From NCBI RefSeq assembly GCF_030247195.1, contig NC_080671.1, positions 213,342,701 to 213,406,700 on the forward strand: a stretch of 64,000 bases of DNA, written 5' to 3'. The stretch is from Topomyia yanbarensis (lineage: Eukaryota; Arthropoda; Insecta; Diptera; Culicidae). This document shows positions 29,968 through 41,925 of this stretch, piece by piece. Below the pieces are notes generated by a model. That model saw only the letters and a program-made list of their open reading frames with translations. It had not been told where the DNA came from and ran no database searches. Numbering within the stretch: the stretch's first letter is position 1; every line of letters begins with the position of its first letter. A program made the position numbers and the translations under genes.

Positions 29968-32834
29968 GTTATACTCTAATGTTTAGTAAAGTTACAGTGG
30001 TTGTGTCTGAATACGTTTACTATTTTTGTGATCCTAGTTTATAATTGTAGGATGCATTGATTTGCATCAAATTTATCAACTAAAAAAAACTAAAATTCTC
30101 TTCGTGGTGTCGTGATATTTTGGTGTTGAGTTAACCGTTGGATTGTTTTACTCATAGCCGTAAGCTCAAACGCGTACTATTTCTAAACCGGACTAACTTT
30201 TAAACCGGCCTAAACTATTTGGTAAGCTTTAACCGAAGACTCCATATCAAGAAGACTGGCAACTCTGTCCAGAATCCGGAGACAGTAACAGCAACGCCAC
30301 TTGCGGGTGAAGGTGGTACTTTTCATAGTAATGCACACACACATATACATTTTTACATTAAGCTTCCTCCCTTCTTCCAATAGAGGCGCTGTAACCTCTG
30401 TCGCTTCTCGTTTGTATGGGGCAAGGAAAGAGATATCAGTCTTCTTAATATGTAGTCTTCGCTTTAACCCAATGATGCTGTCATTTATATGGCTGCGTTC
30501 TGATCTGCGATACACGACAATTTAAAAACAACAAATTCGTGTTAAAGAAAATGAGTAAATTAGACAACACATTGTTTTTCATTCGGATATTTTCTTGCAA
30601 TAAAATAGCCTTTCTTCGTCATATGTCTCGTTCCATAGTGTGGGAGAACAATTTTGTCTACATGTAACTGATATATTTCTGAATTTAGAACTTTAACTTG
30701 GTGGATAGTTTATAATTGGCCGATGATGTACAGCATTTTTAGGGACATAATATTTAATGCACAAAAGAAAATAAGTTTGACGTGGTTGAACCATCGTTTG
30801 TAACTGGTGTCATGATAGTTATTTTAAGCATTGATTAAAACATTGGTTGAAATATTTCAATATGAATTAAAAATGAGCTGTGTCCTGTGAATATCATTCT
30901 AATTGAACACGATATCTGTCGACACAGTGGGAGAATATTTTTATTCGTTTCAAGCTAATTTTCACAAGTTTGGAATAAATATCAATTATAAATATTGGTT
31001 AGATCACACTTTGCAAATTAGAATTGTACACGTTTTTTCAGCGAAGCTTAAATAAAAAGTAAACAAAGGTCAAACAAAAAATTAAACTTTGACAGAATGA
31101 TCACAAGTGTTATATGTATTTCATATTGTTGATTGCATATTTCTGTAATTCATCAATGCAGATTGGAACGATTTTATTTGCTAACAAAATTTTTACGATT
31201 TTATAAATAAACAGAAATGAAAGTTTTGAGCAGCCTAGTAATATATTTTTACGAACAATTATATTGATCGCCGTTGCGTTCGCAATCAATTTTAAAATAT
31301 TTTTATTTGTGAGTTTATTCATATAGGAAAAATTCGTATATTTAAAATCTTTTCTTTAATCTTTGCTTAGGGTGTTTATGGAGTTACTTTGTAAGCAGTT
31401 AGCATTCTGATTCAATTTGTCTATCCAATGAAAAAAAAAACTATTTTTTTCGTTATTCACTTTCTTTGATGTGAGATACGACAGATATATGGACAATAAT
31501 TCGTGATAACATGTTATTGATTTGATAACATGTTATTAAGTGATCCTATTTATTCTCACAGCGATATGTAAAAGAAAATAAAACAATTCTTATTGCAGTT
31601 TTCATTCTAATTCGTAAAAAACAACATTGATCTGAATATGCAATAATCGATTCGATTTATCCAAATGCTCTCCTGTAACTCTTCGATGAGCAATTGGAAT
31701 CATGCATATAGAGAGAAGGAAAGAACAGAGAAATCAAAAATACAGGTAAATATAGTTCGACGGTGCTTGTCTTTTCTACCTGTTAAAACTGGCTTATTTA
31801 TTGCCATCTTTATTGCGAGCAAAGAGAGCCATATTGATCCAGAAGAAAGCCGAAGAGAGGATTGAAAATAACGAAGTATGCGCAAGAGAAGCATGTCATA
31901 TTTTTATCTTTTTCCAGTAACATGATACTGCCATTTGCCTTTGTTAATTGAAAACTCACTGATTATGTCATTTAATAGTCTGATGTATTTATATTTTTAA
32001 AATAATTTTGGAATCCTCGATTTAGCTTAAACAAAGTAACATTAGTATTATTTAAGATCCAAGTGGCTAATACTACGTTCACACAACAAGTAAAAACGTG
32101 TTTTAACGCTATCTCGATGACATTTTTCTTGTTGCTAATTATTATAACATGTTTTAACTCTGTAGTGTAAACATGGTATACAACGTTATTTCGCTATTTT
32201 GCTAATAATAGTGCATACTATCGTGAACGTTATAGAGTTGTATTGTTAGTCTCTAGCCACTCCAAGGATTGAAAAAGCTTCTCTAACATTATATTTAGTA
32301 GTCAGACAGTTCAGCCAAATCTGACTATTTCAAATTAAATCAAATGCTTACAAAACAATAATGGAAGCCTAAAAATCTTTCCTGAGTTGGGCTCAACCAC
32401 ACGACACTTCAGTGCACTAGCGTCGCGAAAAGTCAAGATCATTCTGCCCAACTATACTTTGAGAACAAAAATCGAGGGCACGATTTAATCATTGTTTTGG
32501 GTACTTGGGTAGTGCTTGTTTTATACCGCTCAAAGTGTAGTTCAGTCAGCATAATAACCCGCGCAAACATTGATCGCATTTTGTTCAATCGTTAGTAGAG
32601 AAAAAAACAATGAAAGTGCATATTAAAAATAATCATGACTTGTGTTCCTACTACCCAATTCTCAAACGAATATTGATATCAGACTAGCTCGCGCTTTTAG
32701 AAATACTCCTACGGCCGGCTGTTTAGAGTTGTTCAAATTGCTGTAGTTTAGGGAAAAACTAAATCACTCTCGATGGCCGGCTATCCAGAGTTTAAATACA
32801 AGAAAAATCATAACTAAATATCTTTTTGCTGTGA
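29968..32834 (+). repeat. Tandem unit 1, 2867 bp
   Basis: The unit starts gttatactctaatg and ends tttttgctgtga. It is about 99% identical by eye to 32835-36026. It has no recognisable coding sequence; small frames are shared by both units because of the duplication. It contains an inverted-repeat MITE (30224-30470) and a copy of the dispersed repeat also at 9301 (about 32074-32187). It lacks the 319 bp MITE and preserves the empty site ttatatgta near 31113. Confidence 0.85.
30224..30470. mobile_element. MITE with 35-bp inverted ends (copy in unit 1)
   Basis: ctttaaccgaagactccata at the left is matched inversely by the right end (tatgtagtcttcgctttaac). The inverted similarity continues through agaagactg. 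It has no coding capacity and no clear target duplication. The same element is present at about 33091-33337 in unit 2 because the unit was duplicated. Confidence 0.5.
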
Positions 32835-35800
32835 GTTATACTCTAATGTTTAGTAAAGTTACAGTGGTTGTGTCTGAATACGTTTACTATTTTTGTGATC
32901 CTAGTTTATAATTGTAGGATGCATTGATTTGCATCAAATTTATCAACTAAAAAAAACTAAAATTCTCTTCGTGGTGTCGTGATATTTTGGTGATGAGTTT
33001 ACCGTTGGATTGTTTTACTCATAGCCGTAAGCTCAAACGCGTACTATTTCTAAACCGGACTAACTTTTAAACCGGCCTAAACTATTTGGTAAGCTTTAAC
33101 CGAAGACTCCATATCAAGAAGACTGGCAACTCTGTCCAGAATCCGGAGACAGTAACAGCAACGCCACTTGCGGGTGAAGGTGGTACTTTTCATAGTAATG
33201 CACACACACATATACATTTTTACATTAAGCTTCCTCCCTTCTTCCAATAGAGGCGCTGTAACCTCTGTCGCTTCTCGTTTGTATGGGGGAAGGAAAGAGA
33301 TATCAGTCTTCTTAATATGTAGTCTTCGCTTTAACCCAATGATGCTGTCATTTATATGGCTGCGTTCTGATCTGCGATACACGACAATTTAAAAACAACA
33401 AATTCGTGTTAAAGAAAATGAGTAAATTAGACAACATGGAGAATTGTTTTTCATTCGGATATTTTCTTGCAATAAAATAGCCTTTCTTCGTCATATGTCT
33501 CGTTCCATAGTGTGGGAGAACAATTTTGTCTACATGTAACTGATATATTTCTGAATTTAGAACTTTAACTTGGTGGATAGTTTATAATTGGCCGATGATG
33601 TACAGCATTTTTAGGGACATAATATTTAATGCACAAAAGAAAATAAGTTTGACGTGGTTGAACCATCGTTTGTAACTGGTGTCATGATAGTTATTTTAAG
33701 CATTGATTAAAACATTGGTTGAAATATTTCAATATGAATTAAAAATGAACTGTGTCCTGTGAATATCATTCTAATTGAACACGATATCTGTCGACACGGT
33801 GGGAGAATATTTTTATTCGTTTCAAGCTAATTTTCACAAGTTTGGAATAAATATCAATTATAAATATTGGTTAGATCACACTTTGCAAATTAGAATTGTA
33901 CACGTTTTTTCAGCGAAGCTTAAATAAAAAGTAAACAAAGGTCAAACAAAAAATTAAACTTTGACAGAATGATCACAAGTGTTATAGGGTGATGAGCCCA
34001 TTTGTGCCACGTTTCTATTATCACCCTACCCATTTGAAGCCATTGGTTAGAGCAGTGTCTGCTATCTTTGTTCAACGCATTGAGTCAAATGGTAGCGTAA
34101 CAATAGGGGCACTCGATTTGAGTTTTCGTTGCGCTCAAACACAACAATTTCACTGTTTTCAGTGCATTTTTGTTATTATATTGGTTCTTAACAACGAAGC
34201 AAAGCTGTTGATGTCAATTTTTACGTATTCCATTGATTGTAGGGCGAGAAATTAACGAATTAGTGAGGCACCTTGCTTAGTATGGTGAAAATAGGCACTT
34301 CACCCTATGTATTTCATATTGTTGATTGCATATTTCTGTAATTCATCAATGCAGATTGGAACGATTTTATTTGCTAACAAAATTTTTACGATTTTATAAA
34401 TAAACAGAAATGAAAGTTTTGAGCAGCCTAGTAATATATTTTTACGAACAAATATATTGATCGCCGTTGCGTTCGCAATCAATTTTAAAATATTTTTATT
34501 TGTGAGTTTATTCATATAGGAAAAATTCGTATATTTAAAATCTTTTCTTTAATCTTTGCTTAGGGTGTTTATGGAGTTACTTTGTAAGCAGTTAGCATTC
34601 TGATTCAATTTGTCTATCCAATGAAAAAAAAACTATTTTTTTCGTTATTCACTTTCTTTGATGTGAGATACGACAGATATATGGACAATAATTCGTGATA
34701 ACATGTTATTGATTTGATAACATGTTATTAAGTGATCCTATTTATTCTCACAGCGATATGTAAAAGAAAATAAAACAATTCTTATTGCAGTTTTCATTCT
34801 AATTCGTAAAAACAACATTGATCTGAATATGCAATAATCGATTCGATTTATCCAAATGCTCTCCTGTAACTCTTCGATGAGCAATTGGAATCATGCATAT
34901 AGAGAGAAGGAAAGAACAGAGAAATCAAAAATACAGGTAAATATAGTTCGACGGTGCTTGTCTTTTCTACCTGTTAAAACTGGCTTATTTATTGCCATCT
35001 TTATTGCGAGCAAAGAGAGCCATATTGATCCAGAAGAAAGCCGAAGAGAGGATTGAAAATAACGAAGTATGCGCAAGAGAAGCATGTCATATTTTTATCT
35101 TTTTCCAGTAACATGATACTGCCATTTGCCTTTGTTAATTGAAAACTCACTGATTATGTCATTTAATAGTCTGATGTATTTATATTTTTAAAATAATTTT
35201 GGAATCCTCGATTTAGCTTAAACAAAGTAACATTAGTATTATTTAAGATCCAAGTGGCTAATACTACGTTCACACAACAAGTAAAAACGTGTTTTAACGC
35301 TATCTCGATGACATTTTTCTTGTTGCTAATTATTATAACATGTTTTAACTCTGTAGTGTAAACATGGTATACAACGTTATTTCGCTATTTTGCTAATAAT
35401 AGTGCATACTATCGTGAACGTTATAGAGTTGTATTGTTAGTCTCTAGCCACTCCAAGGATTGAAAAAGCTTCTCTAACATTATATTTAGTAGTCAGACAG
35501 TTCAGCCAAATCTGACTATTTCAAATTAAATCAAATGCTTACAAAACAATAATGGAAGCCTAAAAATCTTTCCTGAGTTGGGCTCAACCACACGACACTT
35601 CAGTGCACTAGCGTCGCGAAAAGTCAAGATCATTCTGCCCAACTATACTTTGAGAACAAAAATCGAGGGCACGATTTAATCATTGTTTTGGGTACTTGGG
35701 TAGTGCTTGTTTTATACCGCTCAAAGTGTAGTTCAGTCAGCATAATAACCCGCGCAAACATTGATCGCATTTTGTTCAATCGTTAGTAGAGACAAAACAA

Positions 35801-36026
35801 TGAAAGTGCATATTAAAAATAATCATGACTTGTGTTCCTACTACCCAATTCTCAAACGAATATTGATATCAGACTAGCTCGCGCTTTTAGCAATACTCCT
35901 ACGGCCGGCTGTTTAGAGTTGTTCAAATTGCTGTAGTTTAGGGAAAAACTAAATCACTCTCGATGGCCGGCTATCCAGAGTTTAAATACAAGCAAAATCA
36001 TAACTAAATATCTTTTTGCTGTGAGT
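32835..36026 (+). repeat. Tandem unit 2, 3192 bp
   Basis: This is the second copy of the unit, with scattered substitutions and small indels (for example five extra bases near 33436). It has one large difference, the 319 bp TA-flanked MITE at 33987-34305. The two units abut directly, which points to a tandem duplication rather than two insertions. Confidence 0.85.
33987..34305. mobile_element. TA-flanked MITE, 319 bp, copy 1
   Basis: The ends gggtgatgagcc and gcacttcaccc are imperfect inverted repeats. The element is flanked by TA at 33985-33986 and 34306-34307, as for Tc1/mariner-type elements. Tandem unit 1 shows the unoccupied site with a single TA, so the insertion post-dates the duplication. 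A second copy of identical length is at 58033-58351. It contains an 88-residue frame without recognisable motifs. Confidence 0.9.
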
Positions 36027-36405
36027 ATACGTGTACTCGGAGATTAACCATCCCACCGCATAAAACATATTCATTTTGTGGTCGCATTAGCTGCTTGTGG
36101 CGAATCCTAGACATGTACCTGTCCTTCAATCCAACTCCGTAATACCTATGGAAGCGTCGCTGAGTCGGGGACCTTCCTTAAGTAGGTATTACATCAACAT
36201 TTCCTACCCTATCCTAAGTATCGGTGAAGATGGTCGTGGCCGGCAATAACGATTCTCATGCTATTGGTTTACTGAACTCATAAGAGATAAAGTTCATTCT
36301 CGATCATTTATCTCACAAGCAAGATGAGTTGAGCTACCTATAGGCAACATGATAATCGTTAGTATGCAATCTACGAATAGCATCGTGCTTCGCAACGCAA
36401 CGCAA
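36027..36405 (+). mobile_element. Non-LTR 3'-end-like tail with cgcaa repeats
   Basis: 380 bp of moderate GC end in cgcaacgcaacgcaa immediately before the right 24-bp repeat. A simple-sequence 3' tail next to a target duplication is typical of RTE-like and related non-LTR elements. There is no coding frame. It may be the true 3' end of the element that carried the 2.9 kb unit. Confidence 0.4.
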
Positions 36406-36489
36406 CGTACACTAGGTAATTCATAAATTTTAAAATAGCATGAGCAAGTGAACTCTTAATATCTTCATTTTAAATTTTCTCGGTGGTAG

Positions 36490-37004
36490 GCATGCTAGAA
36501 GTAAAAGAAAGCCAGACTGGTCATTTTCTCAAAAGCAAAATACTGGAAGTACTGGAGGCCTACGACATCGACATCAACCAAATATTCTCCACCACAACGG
36601 ATAATGGTGCGAATATGATCGCTGCTATTAAAGCAGTCCAAACTACAATCGCTAGTGCGGACTCAATATCATGTGATGACGATACAGATGACCAGGCCGA
36701 TGAAGTATCAACATCAATAAAGGCTGAGCTTTCAAATCAGTTAAGCTTGGTAAGATGCGCTGCACATACTCTTCAGTTAGCAGTGTCCGACGTGATAAAA
36801 AAAATGACGCGAGAATCCGTAAAGTGACCAATGTAGTAAAGGAAACGAGGAAGACAAAATACACGCTTTATTTTGAGCACAAACAGGCATCTAAAGTCCC
36901 CCTTTGGAGTTTTACTCGGTGGGCTGGAAGGTACAAAATGGTAAAATCCATAGTTAAGCAAGAACCTTTTTACATCGAACTTGGCGTACAGTATGAAGAT
37001 ATTG
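36490..37004 (+). pseudogene. hAT transposase gene, exon 2
   Basis: This exon continues exon 1 in frame (LGMLEVKESQTG). It contains the second catalytic region, TTTDNGANMIAA, with the invariant Asp, then an acidic insert, then the hAT-typical CAAHTLQLAVSD block. A one-base deletion in an A run near 36802 shifts the frame. The reading resumes as a Lys/Arg-rich segment up to a phase-1 donor, attg|gtatgt. The deletion may be real decay or a sequencing error in the homopolymer. The catalytic Glu and dimerisation segment lie 26 kb away in exons 3 and 4. Confidence 0.8.
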
Positions 37005-37077
37005 GTATGTATACATGTATGTTGAATGGTTTAAAATCTTTTGCTCAGTAAGGGGAATGGGCGCGTTGTGTCAGGTT

Positions 37078-37411
37078 TTTTTCCATACGTTTAGTTGACA
37101 CGGCATTTGCAAAAGCTTTTTACGCCAGTTTCTTTTTTTACATAGCACGTTACAAAAATCCTTAAGACTAATTTTAACTATACTAGTAATTTGTCTAAAA
37201 CTAACACTGAAATCACTTTATTGTTTGCTTTTTCCTAACATTGTTGTATTTCATAATGATCTAGTATTTTCGGGTGTATTTATTTACTTTTTTTCTGTTA
37301 TTGTCTAAATTTAAAAACTGAATATTCTAGGACACTTTAATTGGTGAATGATTAGCCTTGGATGAGAGTATGAGGAGATGAATTTGATTAAATTGGAAAA
37401 TGATAGATAAG
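37078..37411 (-). other. 3' UTR of I-type copy A
   Basis: Non-coding sequence is closely similar to 51705-52015 in copy B and ends (minus strand) in a short A run next to the target duplication. No polyadenylation feature beyond that is visible. Confidence 0.75.
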
Positions 37412-40062
37412 TTACATGTATAGAGGATCGCGATACGCCGGGATGTCTATAACAGGAACATGGATTGGTCTTCCTCTGACTTGTAAAGAATCTACTAATT
37501 GTGATCTGGTTTCACGATATTCAGTGCAGGACCAAACAACATACTCAATGTCATGGTAACCCTCTCCACAAGCACAATGATTACCCTCAGCGAGCCCAAT
37601 ACGATGGAGATGCGCATCTAAAGTATAATGATTGGACATGAGCCTAGACATCACACGGATGAAGTCCCGACTTACATCTAATCCTTTGAACCATGCCTTC
37701 GTTGATACTTTAGGGATAATTGAGTGTAGCCATCGTCCCATATCTCCATTGTCCCAAGATGTTTGCCAACTAGCAAGTGTCCTCTGTCGAGAAGTGCTAT
37801 AAAATTCATTATAAGCGATACGTCTTTCATATATTTCACCATCTAGTGCACCAATCTTGGCTAAATTATCAGCTTTCTCATTGCCCGCAATAGAGCAATG
37901 GGTAGGAAGCCACACTAGGGTAAATTTATAACATTTTCTTGTTAGGTTACTCAGAGATTCTCGTATCTTCCCCAAAAAGAATGGATCGTGATTATCAATC
38001 CTCTTTAAGCGTAGAGATGCAATTGTGCTGAGACTATCAGTGAGGATAAAGTAATGGTTCGGGGGTAAAGTATTAATTATTTGCAAACTATAGTGAACTG
38101 CTGCTAGTTCCGCTATATAAACAGAGGCGGGTTCTGCAAGTTTGAGAGAAATTGAAAAATTATTGTTGAAAATACCGAAACCAGTGGCCTCACTGATTCG
38201 TGACCCATCAGTGTAAAACATTTTAAGGCAGTCTGTGTGTTGATATTTATTTGTGAATATTTTAGGGATCTCCCGCGAGCGTAGATAATCCGGAATTCCA
38301 CGAATCTCTGCTTGCATGGACGTGTCGAAGAATAAAGTGGATTCAGGAGTATCTAGTATATTGACGTATGTGGGGACATAACTAGCAGGCGTTATTTTTT
38401 GTGACATATGATTGAAATACACTGTCAAGAATCTGGTTTGGGGTTGAAGCTTGACAAGTCTTTCAAAATTTTCAATTACCATTGGGTTCATAACCTCACA
38501 TCGAATAAGTAAACGAGAGGAGAGATCCCAGAATCGGTCTTTTAAAGGAAGAACTCCCGCTAGTACTTCAAGACTCATCGTATGGGTCGACTGCATGCAA
38601 CCTAAGGCAATTCGTAAACAACGATACTATATCCGTTTCAGTTTAATAATGTGAGTGTTCGCAGCTGAACGGAAACAGATGCACCCATATTCCATTACTG
38701 AAAGTATTGTTGTTTGATACAATCTTATCATGTCACTTGGATGAGAACCCCACCATGATCCAGTTATTGTTCGCAGAAAATTTATCATTTGTTGGCATTT
38801 CGTTATTAGATAATTAATGTGGCCTCCCCATGTGCCTTTAGAATCGAACCAAATTCCAAGGTATTTAAAAGTCAGGACTTGGGCTATCGTTCTACCAACC
38901 ATCTGAAGCTGAAGCTGAGCTGGATCACGCTTCCTTGAGAAAACGACCAACTCTGTTTTCTCCATAGAGAAATCGATGCCCAGTTTTAAAGCCCAAACTG
39001 ATAAATTATCTAAGCTATCTTGCAATGGTTGTTGTAAATTTATAGCTTTTGGTCCTGTGGCAGAAACCACACCATCATCTGCAAGTTGTCTTAGAGTGCA
39101 TGGGCTGACAATACAATTATCAATGTCATTCACGTAAAAATTATAGAGAAGGGGGCTTAGACAAGAGCCTTGTGGGAAGCCCATGTAACTTATTCTGAGT
39201 GTCGCCAAATCGCCATATTAAAATGCATGTGCTTTTCTGACAATAAATTGTATAAATAATTATTTAATATCGGTGAAGGACTACATTGATGTAGCTTCTC
39301 CGAGAGAACATCAATGGAGACTGAGTCGAATGCTCCTTTTATGTCTAAGAACACAGACGCCATTTGTTCTTTTTTCGCGTAAGCGAGTTGGATTTCTGAC
39401 GAAAGTAGCGCCAGGCAATCATTCGTTCCCTTTCCTCTCCGAAAACCAAACTGGGTATCTGAGAGCAAGCCGTTCGCCTCAACCCAATTTACGAGACGTC
39501 GTAGGATAATTTTTTCCAACAATTTCCTGATGCAGGATAGCATTGCAATCGGTCGATGCGAGTTATGATCGGAGGCTGGTTTTCCCGGTTTTGGAATAGC
39601 GATAACTCTCACTTGTCTCCAGTCACGCGGGACAATATTCCGCTCAAGAAACTTGTTGAATAAATTCAACAAGCGTCTTTTTGCTAGGTCAGGCAGATTC
39701 TTCACCAAGTTGAATTTAATTCTGTCTAGTTCCGGAGCATTATTGTTGCACGAGAGGAGTGCAATTGAAAATTCCATCATTGTCAAAGGCGAATCTATGC
39801 AATCGTTACTTGTGGGAGCATCGCGAATGATTTTCTGCGCAGGAGCAGAATCTGGACAAATTTTCTTGGCAAAATTAAATATCCAACGATTCGAAAAATC
39901 TTCGCTTTCATTAGTCACATTTCGATTCCTCATTCTTCTGGCTGGGTTCCAAAGAGTACTCATTGATGTTTCTCTTGACAAGCCATCAACGAAGCGTCTC
40001 CAATAACTAGACTTTTTGACACGACGTATACTGTCAAATTTGTTTTGCAAAATGAAATAATT
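37412..40062 (-). pseudogene. ORF2 fragment, copy A: reverse transcriptase and RNase H, second duplicate
   Basis: It begins in the linker (NYFILQNKFDSIRR) and runs through RT, with the same frameshift near 39215 as the first duplicate, so that lesion preceded the duplication. It then covers RNase H (FYTDGSRISEATGF, YIAELAAVH, LTDSLS) and a C-terminal Cys/His segment. A nonsense codon at 37412 ends it 14-15 residues early relative to copy B. Confidence 0.85.
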
Positions 40063-41641
40063 GTGTTGATATTTATTTGTGAATATTTTAGGGATCTCCC
40101 GCGAGCGTAGATGATCCGGAATTCCACGAATCTCTGCTTGCATGGACGTGTCGAAGAATAAAGTGGATTCAGGAGTATCTAGTATATTGACGTATGTGAG
40201 AACATACCTAGCAGGCGTTATTTCTTGTGACATGTGATTGAAATACACTGTCAAGAATCTGGTTTGGGGTTGAAGCTTGACAAGTCTTTCAAAATTTTCA
40301 ATTACCATTGGGTTCATAACCTCACATCGAATAAGTAAACGAGAGGAGAGATCCCAGAATCGGTCTTTTAAAAGAAAGACCTCCCGCTAGTACTTCAAGA
40401 CTCATCGTATGGGTCGACTGTATGCAACCTAAGGCAATTCGTAAACAACGATACTATATGTTCCAGTTTAATAATGTGAGTGTTCGCAGCTGAACGGAAA
40501 CAGATGCACCCATATTCCATTACTGAAAGTATTGTTGTTTGATACAATCTTATCATGTCACTTGGATGAGAACCCCACCATGATCCAGTTATTGTTCGCA
40601 GAAAATTTATCATTTGTTGGCATTTCGTTATTAGATAATTAATGTGGCCTCCCCATGTGCCTTTAGAATCGAACCAAATTCCAAGGTATTTAAAAGTCAG
40701 GACTTGGGCTATCGTTCTACCAACCATCTGAAGCTGAAGCTGAGCTGGATCACGCTTCCTTGAGAAAACGACCAACTCTGTTTTCTCCATAGAGAAATCG
40801 ATGCCCAGTTTTAAAGCCCAAATTGATAAATTATCCAAGCTATCTTGCAATGGTTGTTGTAAATTTATAGCTTTTGGTTCTGTGGCAGAAACCACACCAT
40901 CATCTGCAAGTTATCTTAGAGTGCATGGGCTGACAATACAATTATCAATGTCATTTACGTAAAAATTATAGAGAAGGGGGCTTAGACAAGAGCCTTGTGG
41001 GAGGCCCATGTAACTTATTCTGAGTGTCGCCAAATCGCCATATTAAAATGCATGTGCTTTTCTGACAATAAATTGTATAAATAATTATTTAACATCGGTG
41101 AAAGACCACATTGATGTAGCTTCTCCGAGAGAACATCAATGGAGACTGAGTCGAATGCTCCTTTTATGTCTAAGAACACAGACACCATTTGTTCTTTTTT
41201 TGCGTAAGCGAGTTGGATTTCTGACGAAAGTAGCGCCAGGCAATCATTCGTTCCCTTTCCTCTCCGAAAACCAAACTGGGTATCTGAGAGCAAGCCGTTC
41301 GCCTCAACCCAATTGTCGAGACGTCGTAGGATAATTTTTTCCAACAATTTCCTGATGCAGGATAGCATTGCAATCGGTCGATACGAGTTATGATCGGAGG
41401 CTGGTTCTCCCGGTTTTGGAATGGCGATAACTCTCACTTGTCTCCAGTCACGCGGGACAATATTCCGCTCAAGAAACTTGTTGAATAAATTCAACAAGCG
41501 TCTTTTTGCTAGGTCAGGCAGATTCTTCACCAAGTTGAATTTAATTCTGTCTAGTTCCGGAGCATTATTGTTGCACGAGAGGAGTGCAATTGAAAATTCC
41601 ATCATTGTCAAAGGCGAATCTATGAAATCGTTACTTGTGGG
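40063..41641 (-). pseudogene. ORF2 fragment, copy A: reverse transcriptase, first duplicate
   Basis: This continues ORF2 beyond the gypsy insertion with RT motifs (FLDIKGAFDSVS) up to a frameshift at about 41040. It then continues in another frame through the palm-to-thumb region to the point equivalent to residue 953 of copy B. There it joins abruptly to sequence equivalent to residue 342. It is the upstream member of a 1.84 kb tandem duplication. Confidence 0.8.
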
Positions 41642-41891
41642 TGTTCTGTATGACGGTGGAATGAAAGACGAGAGTTACTTACGCTATACTTTATATTTAA
41701 CAGTCGGAATACAAAAGAGAGTTAATCTAATCAGCACAGGCTTTATATAGGTTTAGCACCGGAAATGAATAGGTTGAACAATCAACAATATAATGTTTCA
41801 CATTCAAGATAGTGAGAGAGCTGCCCTGACATCTATGGCGTAATTCTACAGCTATAATTATAGTAACAATAGAGTAATCTAATATATTTCA
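41642..41891 (-). repeat. 3' LTR of the Mag-like element
   Basis: The 250-bp LTR copy is preceded on the minus strand by aaaactgggagga, a plausible polypurine tract, and is followed by the gtggg target duplication. Confidence 0.9.
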
Positions 41892-41925
41892 TCCTCCCAG
41901 TTTTGAAGGATCTTTTAATACAATT

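Larger units (their letters stand above)
29962..36405 (+). mobile_element. 6.4 kb insertion flanked by a 24-bp direct repeat
   Basis: The same 24 bases stand at 29938-29961 and 36406-36429 and run from the last ten bases of exon 1 into the intron. Such a long duplication fits a target-primed non-LTR insertion, and the right end has short tandem cgcaa units as a 3' tail. The interior is two tandem 2.9 kb units and a 380 bp unique tail. No reverse transcriptase frame is present, so the mover is unidentified. Confidence 0.6.
29948..36489 (+). other. Intron 1 of the hAT gene, 6.5 kb
   Basis: The donor gtaattc follows exon 1 and the acceptor ctcggtggtag precedes exon 2. Both joints are phase 1 and give an uninterrupted L-G-M-L-E reading. 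Almost the whole intron is one insertion (29962-36405) flanked by a 24-bp repeat that itself includes the exon end and the donor. The original intron was therefore only about 75 bp. Confidence 0.7.

Noticed and set aside
30210..35085. Several 64-101 codon frames conserved in pairs between 30 and 35 kb.
   Set aside because: Conservation is explained by the recent tandem duplication; no substitution pattern or motif suggests coding.
36755..37051. A separate 98-codon gene.
   Set aside because: It is the continuation of hAT exon 2 after a one-base loss, and its last codons are intron.
39190..40317. A chimeric gene that joins RNase H to endonuclease-RT sequence.
   Set aside because: The fusion is the joint of the internal tandem duplication in I-type copy A, not a designed order.
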